Of a stretch of 64,000 nucleotides of DNA, positions 35,269 to 48,205 are shown piece by piece. Source of the stretch: Todiramphus chloris collaris (lineage: Eukaryota; Chordata; Aves; Coraciiformes; Alcedinidae); contig JANVCC010000049.1 of NCBI GenBank assembly GCA_025345505.1, positions 8,384,335 through 8,448,334 of the forward strand, written 5' to 3'. The notes beneath the pieces were generated by a model. The model made no database searches. It was not told the origin of the DNA and saw nothing but the letters and a program-made list of their open reading frames with translations. How positions within the stretch are numbered: the first letter of the stretch is position 1; each line of letters opens with the position of its first letter. Both the position numbers and the translations under genes were made by a program.

Positions 35269-38200
35269 GTGAGACCACCCGGCCCCGCGGACTGTCGCCG
35301 CTCGCTGCCGGTGCTCGGCCGTGCCCGTGCTCGGCGGTCGCTCGGGCGCTAGAGGTACCGGCTGCAGCGCCCCGAGATAGGGGCGCGGGGCAGGGCAGCT
35401 GTGCGGCTGCGGGACGCTGCGGAGCCTCGTGCGGGCTCTTGCTGGGGCTGCTCATCCTGGGCAGCTCGGTGGCGGTGGCTGCCAAGCTCCGCGCTTCGGG
35501 TGCGGGAGGCGCGTCCCATTGCATTTGTCTGGGTTAAAGGGGAGCCCGCGGTTACGTCCCTGGACTGGAAATCTCCTAGCCGAGCGGGGCTTCTACCGCT
35601 CTCGTTTTGTTTAGGGGGGTCTCTTACCTAGGGGCGGCTCATGGGCACACTGGGGCTGTCGGGCAGAGCTGCTGTGCCCCCTGCAGAACCCGCCGTCCGC
35701 GGGCACCTCTGTCGCGGGCTCCGGTGCGAGGTGCCGGGGAGCGCAGGGCGGCCCTGCCCGCCAGCGGGGCCACCGCGCACCCGCCCACGTCCTGCGGCCG
35801 CCAGCGCTGCTTTCCTCGGGTCGCTCTGCGGCGGGCACGGCCGTCGCCCGAGGGAAATCCCGCTCTGTACAGTGCCTCTGAGAGCAGCCAAACCCTCACC
35901 CCCTGCCTGCTCAGGCGCTGTGACAGCCCCAGACACGGGGCTGGAAACGGGCAGCACAGCGCTCTCCGGGCTGTGTGCGCTGCGGGGCGGGCGGGAGGCT
36001 GCTGGGGTCTGGGCGAGGTGTGACTGCCCTGCAACCAGCGTTACAGGTGGCTGCCTGCGTGGTGCCTCACCACCTGCACCCTACTGCTGCTTTCACTATA
36101 TATGCCTCACTCCTATTTAAAATATAAGTGAAATATTAGAATTTCCTGCCTTTTAAAGGTCCCTTTGCAGCTTTTTGGTGAGTAGGGAGTGCCAGCTCCT
36201 CCAGGTGGGTGGCTGTGTGCCGGAGTGTGTGTGTGCGCACAGACGGATAGGTTTTGATAGCTGCCTTACAGAGCTGCCTGGAGAACTTGGGTGCTGTTGT
36301 GTCAGATTAAATACGCAGCAGCGAACGTCTGCCGTGAAAAGCTTATGATCAAAGTATAAGAAAACGAAGAGATAACAGGCGAATGTGACAGGCAGGGGAG
36401 GTGAAATGAGATCATTGCTAGTAGTAGATTTTTTTAATAATGATGTGTTATGTTTCTTGCATTCGGTGTTGCATTGACCACAAATACAAGAGTTGCTTCA
36501 GCAACGGTCTGCTGCAGTACAGGGGAGGAAGGGGAGAAGCAGGGTGCTTAGGGCTGGGACTGCAAACTGTTGTGTCTGCTGGTGTAAACACCAAGTCCTT
36601 GGTCTGTAGAACTGACTTACCAACAGCTGTGAGATCTAGAGGGAGAGTTTGGATGCAAGCCCTGGTTGAGAGATTACCTCCCCATCCCTTCCTATCCTTA
36701 CATCCCCTTCCCATTTAATTTTTGACTCTTTTCTTAATGCTCCCTTCAGAATAGCTGCAGGAGCAGCATGTCTTCTCTCTTCATCGTGCATCATCTCCTG
36801 TTTTGTACGGAGGTACTTCCAGAAACACTTTGCAATGAAATGCATGGAGAGTTGCAGGCTGGGGAAAGAGCTCCTCTCAGCACCACTAAAATGACAAATT
36901 TTGTGTTTGTCATCAAAGAAATAACTCCCATTCCTTCCCTGAAAGTCAGAGAAATGCTTGCGTTGATCCCTAGGTAACTGAATTTCTTGGAGTGTATTTT
37001 TCCAGGGAGAGGTGATGGAGAGTCAGGCAACTGGGGTCCTCCTGGTGGGTCCCTGAAGGCTGTGCTGTGAACATTGAGGGGCTGCTGAGGCCTCCATGCT
37101 GCAATGTGGTCAGTCCTTCCACAGAAACTGGTGGCATCCTCCATCCTGGCCTGGGTCGTGATGGCAGTGTATGCCTTTGCCCTGGCATCTTCCTTTCCCA
37201 GCAGGGTTCAGGTTGCTGAAGTTGCTCCGTTGTGCTCTTGTTCCCCTGGGAGCCGCAGCTGCATCCCTGAATACTCAGGAGTAAGGAGTCCCTTGCCTCT
37301 CTGCACAGCCCGTGGGTAGGTGGATCAATATCTTGTAACAGGGCTGGTGTTTCAAGTGAATGCTTCCAGCTTGTTATGATGATAAAGTTCCCACATATCG
37401 AATCGAAAGTGGATTTTACATTTGCCTAAGTACATAAACTTGATCATAATTAAAGCAGTGACTGCTTCCTTATACCTTGGATCTGCCCCATCTTGCATGA
37501 CTCTGTGTAGTAATTACACTTCAGAGCACTTGCTTCTCCTAGTAGCAGCTGCATAAATCTCTGTAATAGGGGAACATCACTCAAGAACTATTTTCCAGGC
37601 TTCTGTTTATTGCTTTTCTTCCTTTCATACATCTGTCAATTAAAAAAAGTTTTGGAGTTCCCAGGCACAAATCACCACTGAATCAATGCTGAGAACCTTT
37701 GCCTATAGATCCTACCACCCAGGAGAAACTGAGGGCTTGAACAACTTAAAACGTGTGTGGGGTTTGTTTTTTTTTGACACAGGCAGAAAATAATCCCTTC
37801 TGCAAGCTGCGTTTTGCATTATGAGCAGTAGTGGCAGAATGCTTAAGCACAGGAAATGTTGCTGAGTTGCAGCGCGCAGGAAAAATGTCCCATGGCTCCG
37901 TTTTACTGGGTCAGTGCTGCGTGGGCTGGGGAGGCACTGGCACAATGCTCCCTGTAGAGGAACCCAGCCACACTGTGCTGATACTTTTAATGATGAAAAA
38001 AACCCCCCAATTCTTATAAAGGTGAGGGAAGTGTCATATGGTATCAATGTTGCAGGAGTAACTGTAGCTGAAGGGGTGCATAGGGCAGTGAGAAAAAACT
38101 TGGTGTCCTCCAGCCTGGGGACCAGGGTTTGTAGCTCTGGAGCATGCTTTGGCAGGCTCGGAGGTGGGGAGCAGCACGACCTAGCTACTGTCAGCTGCAG

Positions 38201-40834
38201 CTGACTGGTTGGAGTGGTGGGAGGATGTAATTCATGGCAAGGGCTCAACTTGAGCTAGATGAGAGGGCTTGTGCTGGAGAGGAGTGAGGACAGGTTGGTG
38301 GGAGAGTGCTTTTCATAGGTTTTTCTGACGCTGAGATTAATGCCAGCTCATGAGCCAGTCTGCGACTCTCTGCTAGGCTAACTTCACATTCATTAAGAAC
38401 TAAATTATCATTTTTACGCTGTCTGTCTTTATTTTCTTCTTCCTTTTGTCTTTTCCCTGCATAAATTCTCATGTGTAAACAGTAAACCTGAATTTCCATT
38501 TTTCCTGGTCTGTATTTCTCTCATTTTGCTGTTTGGATTTCTTTGTGTTGGTGGTGATGCTCTGGATAATTGGGCTGGTGCATGTGGGTAGAGGGGAGGG
38601 ATGGGTTGTTACCTTGTGAGACTGGAGAGGAGAGGACTGTCTCTGCCCTGGGCTGTAGGAAAGCTGAGGAGTATTTATCTCAGCAGAAATACCTGCCAGC
38701 GGGTCTCTTTTCCTCCTCGATGGTGGAGTGCAGTTTCCAGCTTTTTGCTCATTCTCTTTGAGGGAAGCAAATATGGATTCAGTTTAAGAAAATAGATTAA
38801 CCTTTTGCTTTTGGAGCTGAGGTGTAAAGCTTTACAACCGCCTGGCTGAACGTGTCAAGCTTTCTTCTCTCTTTTTCTTTTCTTCTTTTTGGCAGCGAGT
38901 GTGTGCCAATGTACAATTTAAAAACTAAAAATCCCAACTCTTCCCGCTGGACTTGATACACCTTTGCTTGAGAGCTGATTCCCTTTGTACTCCTGATCTT
39001 TTATTCCGTCCTTCCTGAGTGGGACTAATGATTCTCCTCCCTGTGCACCCTTTCCATTTAGCTTAGCAGGGTAGTTTGAGATTTTAGTTTACTAGATAAT
39101 TGAGTTTTCTGTTCCTAATTATTTCAGGCCTGGAAGTTGCTCTCTCAATAGTTAAGAGAGCAGGAGCAGAACCCTAAAATGTAGTAATGTCCCCAGGCAG
39201 TGGTTTTATAGTGAGATCATTAATTTTTTTATCCCTCCCCCCTCCCTGGGCTTAATTTTAACAACATCCTGAAGAATGTTCTTCCCAGTCTTGGGAATGG
39301 CTTTAGGGTGTGTGTCTGTGTGACTGTAACAAATGTGTATGCTGAGTGGGTGCCCACAAATTAACTCTATATTTTTGATGATAGCATCACTGATACATTT
39401 GTACATCTGTTAAGAGGAAACTCTTATTCTGTAAAACCTCTCTATTTTCTCTGTAACTGCTACTGTTAAAAGAGATGTGGTGTTATCCAGTGTTACACCT
39501 GCATGGCAATCGTCTAGTCAACATTGCAAGGCTTAGGGAAGAACTCAGTCAGATGGCCTTGTGGAACACAAGATGGAATAGAAAATAGGGGATAATTAAG
39601 CAGTAATAAATATCCCATGTAGTACCCATACTGTTCCAACTTTAATCACCTATTGAACGAGGTTAGTTTATAATTTATCTCTTTAATTAGGTTTTAAAAA
39701 GATCAGCACTTAACCTGGGTTCTGAACAGTTGCATTTTCTTCTTTCCCCCCAAATGCTGAGCATTAAAAGCCAGTGACAGATGCACAACCTCCTAGTCAC
39801 ATGACTTAAAAGAAGGTTTTTAATAAAAAAAACCCAACAAAAGTACTGAAATAGCTGGGGGAAATCCACCGTATTTATAGGCTGAATCACTGCTTTTATC
39901 TGTTTAAAGCGTGATAGTGACTGAAACAATTAAAGAAAGAAATTATCACAAAGCAGCAGCTCTCTTATGGGTACCATTAAAATCTCCCAGAGCCAAGAGG
40001 GTGGGATGAAGTCCTCTAACACTTTCAGGCTGCAGAAGGTGACGGGTGTTGCTGCACAGGGTGGCAGAGCCCTGCTGTGACCCGGGGAGGAGGCTGCAGC
40101 AATGTAACGTCAAGCAGGGCTGGGTTCTTATTTTGGCAATGCCTGGGGTAAACTTGGAGGGAAGGTTAATCTGATTTAAGATGCTGTTGGGTCTGGGTGG
40201 GCAGGCTTGCATGGCCCAGTGGAAAGCATAGCTTGTCTGCCTATATCTCATGAGAGGGCTGGAGCTATCCTGGGATGCTTAAAATCAAAATACAGTCCTT
40301 CAGCCTCATGAAGGAGTTCAGAACAGCCTGCAGATGATCTCAAGGGTCTTTTTTGACATTTAATCCACTGAAATTATTTTTACTTCTGCTGTACTAACCA
40401 CCTATCTGTGGGAATAATTGTACATCAAAGTCAAATTTAATGCTTTAAATTCACTTCTACCTGGTAAAAATTCTGTGTGTCAGGAGAAGGTGGAAGAGGC
40501 AGAGTGCTGCTGAAATTACTGCAGTGTAGGAATCGGTTCTGTCAGCTAGGAGCGTATGCAAAATTGCTGGAGCATTTACACTGCTGTTCCCCAAGATGGC
40601 ATAAATGGCCCGGGGCTCTGATGGTGCCTGGCACCCAGAGCTGCTGGAAGGGGCCGTATCCAGCTCCTCACCCCCAGGAGCTGGGTGTCAGAGGGGCAGC
40701 CTCCTGTGCTTATTGTCTCATCGGAGTCGCTAATCTTGCAAGGATTGGGATGCGAGCATCCAAACGCAATTCCATAAAGCTGGTGGAGGAATTTGAGATG
40801 CTTTCTAGAAATGAATGTACAGCAATGATTTATA

Positions 40835-41082
40835 GCACGGGGAGGAGGTTGTTTGCAAGGGCTGAGCCTGGCATTATGAGGTGTAATGGCTTGAAACTTT
40901 TAAGCAAAAGGGGGGTGTGTAGGTTGGGAGATAAAAACAGTCTTAACAGTAAGGGCCATTAGGCAGCTGAATGGGCTTTGCTATCTCACAAGCTGAGGTG
41001 TTTGTGTTAGATAAAATGCCTGGAGGGGGTGGATTGGGAGGCAGGAGGTAGGATTCGATGACTCACAGGACCTTTTCCACAG
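40835..41082 (+). mobile_element. Old CR1/L3-type LINE 3' fragment
   Basis: The order of diverged blocks fits the 3' end of an older CR1/L3-type LINE: GTAATGGCTTGAAACTTTTA, then AGGTTGGGAGATAAAAACA, then TTAACAGTAAGGGCCATTAG, then a GATTCGATGACTCACAGGACC tail. It is much more diverged than the other CR1 copies in the window and lacks the avian octamer tail. It is in + orientation inside GPC3 intron 1. Assigned by eye. Confidence 0.55.
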
Positions 41083-42970
41083 CATTTATGGAGTCAGAAA
41101 TGTGTGGCAGTTTCATTCACGCTAGTATCTGATCTGTAGGCTTGCGGTGCGTTCCCAGGCATGCCTGTCTCTGCACCCACCATGCTTCCGGAGCGTGCAC
41201 AGTTTGCACAGCTCCTACCACTTGGGATGCAGGACCTTGGGTGGTTCTGCAGCATGAGTGCAGAAGAAGTTCCTCCAAGTGATGGCATGAATAAACCACA
41301 AATGTATTTGCAGGACAGAAACCACTGTCCCTGTTTCATTGGTGCCTGCTGGGGCTGGTGGTCAGTGGCTCCTGGGGGACTAAGGTCCTGGGCATCAGAA
41401 CTGCCTTTCCTTGCTATTGGGAATTACAGATGGGACTGTTAGGGTTTGCTTGCCATTTGGGAAAGCCATATAGAGAAAGCAGCTGGCACTTGAGAGTCCG
41501 GCCCTCATTCCCTGGCCCTCTGCAATGCTCTGCACCAAGAAAGCCCTTGTCCCTGGTAGCTGTAAGAGCCTGTCCTGCCTCTATTGACCTGTTGCATTTA
41601 CCGTGATGTTTCTGGTCACTGGTGTTAGTTGGCTATCTCTGTAAAACATTTTAAGCTGTCAGAATTAATTCCCGGGCTTTTCCTCCTCCTCCTCTGTGAT
41701 TGCTCTGCTGCAGCATGTGTCTGTCTCTTTACTTCACAAGAATAAAAATCCATTTAAGGGGAGAAATTGGCTTAATTGATGAAAAGAAGGATGGGATTAG
41801 AGTAGATGACCTTGCTGCTTCCTATCCCTGGCTTTAACTTGTACAGATCTCTTAATTACCAACTCTCACACTTTCTATATTGGTATTTCCATTAATCGTG
41901 GAAGGCTTTTTTTTTTTAGATTTGAAATGTGTCCTGGTATAATAAGTGTAGGAGGAAATAAGCTTTGTATTAACAAGAAATTTATGGCTGTATTGTAGTG
42001 TTAAAGGGACCATGCTAAGCCTTTTTGTGGTGTAAATTGACTTGGATTTGACTTTAAGAAACCTCTTTAACTTGCTATTATATAATCTCTTCTCTCATTA
42101 ACACACGTGGTTTTGTGGTTTCTGTTATTTTTTTGATGCATGAAATACCTGTGTCTCTGTTCCTCTGGAGCGGGTTAGTTACCAGAGACTTGATCTTTAG
42201 ATGTTAGTGGTGCTGGCACTTTGTTGGAGGGCTGGACTGAAGACATTTTTGCTGCATACATTGCTTTGCAGAAGGGGAAAATGAAGCAGCAGGTAGAGCT
42301 GGAGCCAGGTTTCTTTCTTCCCCTTTGCTGTGTGTTGTTTTGCAGCGATGGCAGGACTTGCATTGGTTACAGCTCCTTTCTGCCCGGGCAGGTGAAGTAT
42401 TTTTCCCTGGCAGTGCCAAGGGAAGGGATGGGGCTGGAGGGAGGGGGGTTTCTGCTGTAGCCCCAAGCCCTGACAGCTGGTTTTCCCTCGGTGGTGTGCA
42501 TGACTCTTCTTCAGGAGGTACGTGATTAAAGTGATGTTGATATGAATCCTGTTCTTCTACAGTATGCTTACAAAAGTGACTTTTGACACTTTCTAGTAAT
42601 GAGTGAGAGAGTAGATGTGGACTTGTAAGAAGGAGAGGGGAACCTGGAAGGATGTGTAATCCTTCCAGAGCAAAGATGTAAATTATGAAACTTGCTTTTA
42701 TTGAGGAAAAAAACCTTTACAGCAAACAGAGTCAGAGCCAGGGCTGAGGGGTGTGTGGAGCCTTCATCCTGTCTGGGCTGTCAGTCACTGGCCTGGAGAC
42801 TGCTTCCTAATCCTGACTCTGGGTGGTGCTGAGCTTAACAGGGAGATGGTCCTGCTCTGGGCATTTTGGGTCGCCACTGGAATGGAAGGTTCTTGCTGCT
42901 GTCTGGCCCTGGATAGCTGTTTTTAATGGAGTTGTTGCTTATTGTTTGAGTTTCTAACAGCACCATCAGA

Positions 42971-43396
42971 TCACAGAATCTTTAAGGTTGGAAAAGACCT
43001 CCAAGATCAAGCCCAACTGTCTACGTAACATTTTCATGCCCGGAAGTACCATGTTTACATGTTTTTTGAGCATCTCCAGGGATGGTGACTCCGCCACCAT
43101 CCCGGGCAGCCTGTTCCAATGCCTCACCACTCTTTCAGTACAGAAATTTTTCTATTGTCTCATCTAAACCTTCCCTGGCACAACTTAAGCCCATTACTTC
43201 TCATCCTATTGCTACCTGGGAGAAGAGACCAACACCTACCTTGCTCCAATCTCCCTTCAGGTAGTTGTAGAGAGCAATAATGTCTCCCCTCAGCCTCCTC
43301 TTCTCTGGACTAAACAATCCCAGTTCCCTCAGCCATACCTCATAAGGCATGTTCCCCAGACCCCTTACCAGCTTTGTTGCCCTTCTCTGGACCAGT
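42971..43396 (-). mobile_element. CR1 LINE fragment, antisense in GPC3 intron 1
   Basis: Reverse-orientation CR1: it begins TCACAGAATCTTTAAGGTTGG (3' end of the element), passes ATCTCCAGGGATGGTGACTC and GGCAGCCTGTTCCAATGCCT, and runs to CTTCTCTGGACCAG. About 425 bases of the 3' part remain and the 5' part is lost. Block order is intact with modest divergence. Confidence 0.93.
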
Positions 43397-44481
43397 GTTG
43401 GATGTGTTTTGTATGATGAGGTCTGTTTGCTTTGATATGAATTTGTTGGTCTGCTTGTGTTTGCAGGGCCTCAGTTTGCTACCGAAAGTTGATCAAGAAT
43501 GAGACTTCTTATTGCTGCTGCTTCCAGCTCTTCTTTCCATCTTCACCTGTTGTCCGAGCCCAAAAGATGAATATTATTTTTCCTAGATTTTCTTACTCTT
43601 TAACAACACTTTTCCTAATATTGCCTGCTCCTCCAGGAGTAAGAGCTTTGGGAGCGCTTTGGGAACACTTTGGGAATATCAAAAAGCAAAGTTCAGCATA
43701 GCTGACCATTGCTTTGAAATGCTAGAGCAAGCGATGTTCCTCCTGGTGTTGTCCTCTGGCTTTTGTACCATTTTGGTGAATGGGTAGGAGGTGTTGCCCA
43801 TGCAGTGCGTGGCTGCTTCTTGCCTTTTGCAGTGCTCAGTGCATGCCTTGGGACCTGTCCCTCCGTAGGGGGTGGTCCTTGGCCTTTTCCTGTTGCAATG
43901 AAGGATGAGATGATGAGATTGGTGGGAGCACTTGGGAGATATGTACAGTTTAGAAGTCTGCACAAACAAACAAAAAAGTAAATTGTTATTGTTGTGTTCT
44001 CCTGTTGTTACTGTTATTGCTTCGGATGCAGAGGGGTAGAGATAGCAGGAAAATAACACATTTATTTTAAGCTAGTTTTAAGTCTTTATGCAAATTACAG
44101 CTATGTCCTGCTTGCTGAACTACGTGCGTTGCTCTGTTTATTGTAAATCCACAGCTTCAAATCCTGTCTCCTTTTTCCATCTCTGCTGGCTCCTTACCCA
44201 CGTGCTGGTAGGCAGGCAGGAGACAGCGGGGCAGGGCTCTGCATCGCTCTGCTCGGCACCGGCACGTCAGCGGATGGAGCGTGTGGCAGCCCTGCACGGC
44301 AAGCTCTCGGGGGCCATTGCTTAGCAGTCCTGGCTCTGCCTTCTCAGTCTCTCCTTCAGCCAAGCTGCTTGCTCAGGACAAATTCCAGAAAAGTCATCGG
44401 TTTGCCCAAACAGTAATTGCAGCAATACCAGTGTGCAGAGTTGGTTTGCCCTCCGCTCTCAGCAATTCCACCTCCTAGTGA

Positions 44482-44844
<363 letters not shown>

Positions 44845-45702
44845 TAATGCACCTGGTTTGATATATGGCTGCTCTGCAGAGCTTGTCCTAAATGTTCCTA
44901 CAGCTGAAACAGCAAATGTAAATTTAAAGACTAAAACTCTTCAAGTGTGAATTTAAAGATAATTCTTGGAGAAGTGGGTTCTTAATTTAAGATAACTGTG
45001 CAAGTACCATTTTGTCTGATTCTGCTGGTCCCAAAAGATAGATTGCAGTAATATGATCTGGTTGTCATCCCAGTCACGTGCTGACTAACCACGTGTATTG
45101 ATTATTGTTATCCACTGCAAAACAAAGTTAGTTATTCCATGGGAAGGTGGGTAGAGGCTGCCTTGTTCACAGGTCTGGTCCTTGCCAAGGGCTATTGGTG
45201 CTCTTGGTAACTATAGAGTGGGAACTCTTCTTTTTTGAATAATATGATGTACTGGCTTTCTAGCAAAGCTGATCTTTGACAAATATTTCCTGCTGTGGGT
45301 ACACACTAGATTGTGTCACTTAAATCTGCAGTCATTTTTTTAGGGGCCTTTACACGTGAGCAAAACTCATGCCATCCATGATTAATGCGCAGTGAAATGA
45401 TTGCTTGTTCGTTGGATGCTCTCCTATTGAGGTTCTGTCATCCTGTATTAATGACATTTTTGCCTATATTTAAAAAGAAAGGCATAAACAATTGAGACTT
45501 TTTTTCCTTCATGCTGATATTTTTGCAAAATAATTGATTTATTTTTGTTCATGCCTCACTAACAGCAAGACCCAAAGCCTGCTGAAGCCTGTGAGATCAT
45601 GACAAAGCTCTGTTCTGGTCCACAACTGACTGATGAAATCTAATGTGTGGTTTTTCTCAATGTAAGATCAAATAGATTGCTGAGAAGGTAACAGCATAGT
45701 TT

Positions 45703-45742
45703 GTTTTTTTTTTTTGGTTTTTTTTTTGGTTTTTTTTTTTTT
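45703..45742. repeat. T tracts punctuated by GG
   Basis: Three T runs of about 10-14 bases are separated by GG, giving a period near 12 bases. Low-complexity sequence with uncertain assembled length. Confidence 0.85.
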
Positions 45743-46127
45743 AATACTTCTTAATGCAGTGACCATTAGGCTCCAATTTTTCTAAACAGAGTAGAGTAAA
45801 ACTAATGTGAGATTGGTTTTCTAGGCATTGGAAATGTGGACTAGCTTTAGAAATGGTGAATAACCTGTTCAGAATACAAAGTGTCTGCCTCTTCCCCTAC
45901 CATTTGACAAAAACATAGCAACATTAGGGTTTCTATTGTGTGTAGGAATGACACCCTATGGTACTACAGGCTGTGTATAGCATTTGGGTGCTCTAGCTCT
46001 GAATTTTCTGCCTCTTTTGGAGAGAGTTGAATCATCTTTTTTTTTTTTTTTTACCATGATTTTATCCTGGCCATGAGAGCCCTTGCCCTGTACAGGGATT
46101 TTGGAGCTGATGCTACTTTGAAAAGAC

Positions 46128-46360
46128 TTTTTTGGGAAGACTTTGGGAAGAATTGCTTCACTATGAGGGTAGAGAGACACTGGAAGAGGTTGCCCAGGGA
46201 GGTGGTGGAAGCCCCATCCGTGGAAGTTTTTAAGCCCAGGCTGGATGGGGCTGTGAGCAACCTGCTCTAGTGGGAGGTGTCCCTGCCTGTGGCAGGGGGG
46301 TTGGAACCAGATGATCTTTAAGGTCCTTTCCTACCCTGACGATTCTATGATTCTATGTTT
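46128..46360 (+). mobile_element. CR1 LINE 3' fragment
   Basis: Contains the CR1 blocks AGAGGTTGCCCAGGGAGGTG and TGGGAGGTGTCCCTGCCTGT, then GATGATCTTTAAGGTCC, and ends with two GATTCTATG-type octamers. It is 5'-truncated, in + orientation and little diverged, so relatively young. A T-run (about 46037-46053) precedes it. A 65-residue open frame over it is incidental. Confidence 0.95.
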
Positions 46361-48136
46361 CTGTGACTTGGTATACAGAATTACCATTCTTGGTCATGGG
46401 GAAGAAAAGCATTTATTTGAAGAAGTCATGACTACTTCTGCATATAAAAAAGCTCATGACTAATTTTAAATATCTTTTGCTAGCCCATTGTAGAAAAGGA
46501 ATTTCTAGCTGGCACCATTGAGGAGCTCACTTGAATTGCTTTGTATAAAGTATTTTGGACTTGAAAGGGTAATTCATTATACTTTGAAAATCAGATGCTT
46601 TTGTTATCTTAAATGCAGTATCAAAGTCTGTAGAGTAACACTTTTTTTTTAATAGGTGAATCTTTTGATTGCTGCTTATTTAAGAGTATTTTGATGGCTG
46701 CAGTGCCAGAGGCTGTTATGCTGTAGAAATTGTGCTTGGACCCAACACACTGCAGTCTTCTTGTTTCTTGGCACTGTTCGTGGTTGGGGACAGGCTTCTA
46801 TCTCAAGACGTCACTAAGGGAGCTGACACTGGGGTGTAGCATCTCAAACCCCACCAGTGTGCTGTTTGCTTCCTCCCACATTGCCAAAGTATGTGCTGTG
46901 ACAGCTGGATGCAGGTCAGAAATCTTGCTGCTGCCCTGGCACATCTGGAGAGTGTAGGATGCCAGTCACAGGGGTGTGCCTGGGGCTGTACAGGCTGCAT
47001 TCAGCTATTGGAGGGGTGCTGGAGTGGTCAGGGAAGAGGCACTCTCAACCTCTATTGAAGCCCCTGTGGTCCCTGAGCATCTCCTGCAGATCTGGCTCCC
47101 ACATGGTGTCTCTGCTCAAAGCTGGGAACAGATGCCCTGCATCTTCAGGAGCTGGGACCACAGGAGTGGGATAGCTCAAGGCAATGCCAGCTCACAGGTA
47201 TGCTCTGGCAGAGGAGGAAGCTCTGTGTGTGTGTTTTGCACCGGGCTGGACCCCATCATCTGCTGAGCATCCTGCACAGGGGTGGGTAATTGCACTGCTC
47301 TCTAGAGTGGAGTAGTATGTTGGTATGGAAACACAACCTAACCACTCATGTTAAAAACACAAACGTGAAATCCTTCAGAGTTTTAATATTTTTAGCCTGA
47401 CATCTAAAGGGACTGCTGGTCTGACAAACAATCTCACCCAGATGTTATTATTTTGCACCAAATTTAATTTCTTCCTGCTGAATCTAGAGCAGCATCTCTG
47501 CTGATAAAAATCAAGGGAAATTGTCTGGCATTTACAGAAAATCTCATCCAGACCTATCTGTTACAATGTTCACTTAGCAAAGTTTATTAGATTATTAGTT
47601 TTAGACCCTTGGGCTTGTTCTTTATTGCAGTTAAGAAGAAAAAGTCCCAACAGAAAAATCCTCCCTTCACTAAATTTAAATGGTACAATTAGCTCCTGGT
47701 CTTATCTTACAGGCATTTTTTAAAATTATGAAGATGATTTAAGTAGTGATTTAATCCTTTGGAAACTTGCTGCATTTGACAGTGTTAAAATGGATTGTAG
47801 CTGCCTTGACTGCAGTTAAATCTTACTCCAGGATTTCTTTGGGCAGGTTTTTTCGCATTCCTGTGATGTATCTGTTCTGATACCTGCCTGTGTGTGCACC
47901 TCCCAGCTCAGGTTTTCAGCCGATGGCAGCTCTGTGGAGGGCTGTGAAGCTTGAACCACACTGCTTCCAAACTTGCTCATGTGTCTCTTGACAAGCGACG
48001 TTTAGCATTGCTGTGTTCTCATCCAAACGAACCAGTGAGCTGCTGCAACTAACCCGCTGTGGCAAACCCTGCCTACAGCTGCTTTCTCCCTTTCCTTTCT
48101 CCTGACCTTGGCTGTTCAGTGGGGGCTTTCTGGCTT

Positions 48137-48205
48137 ATCTTATCTTTTTCTATTAAAAAAATTATTATTATTTCTATTAAAACTTATCTTTTTCTATTAA
48201 AACAA
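48137..48205. repeat. Duplicated CTTATCTTTTTCTATTAAAA segment
   Basis: CTTATCTTTTTCTATTAAAA occurs twice within 70 bases (near 48143 and 48182), separated by an AT-rich ATTATTATT stretch. A local slippage-type duplication. Confidence 0.7.

Larger units (their letters stand above)
34760..36050 (+). promoter_or_regulatory. CpG island and promoter of GPC3
   Basis: A dense CpG region starts at the end of the CR1 copy, spans the 5' UTR and exon 1, and fades into intron 1 near 36 kb. No TATA box is seen. Three CCAAT boxes (34873-34877, 34933-34937, 34964-34968) and several GC boxes (for example near 34921-34930 and 34981-34990) lie 140-240 bases before the ATG. This is a typical housekeeping-like or developmental CpG promoter driven by SP/KLF factors and NF-Y. 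The start site probably lies between about 34985 and 35060 but is not fixed by any initiator. Confidence 0.8.

Noticed and set aside
35109-35537. A 142-residue protein starting at the GPC3 ATG
   Set aside because: It is read-through into intron 1 after the GTGAGA donor. Residues beyond the PVPG block do not resemble glypican-3, while exon 2 joins in the right phase.
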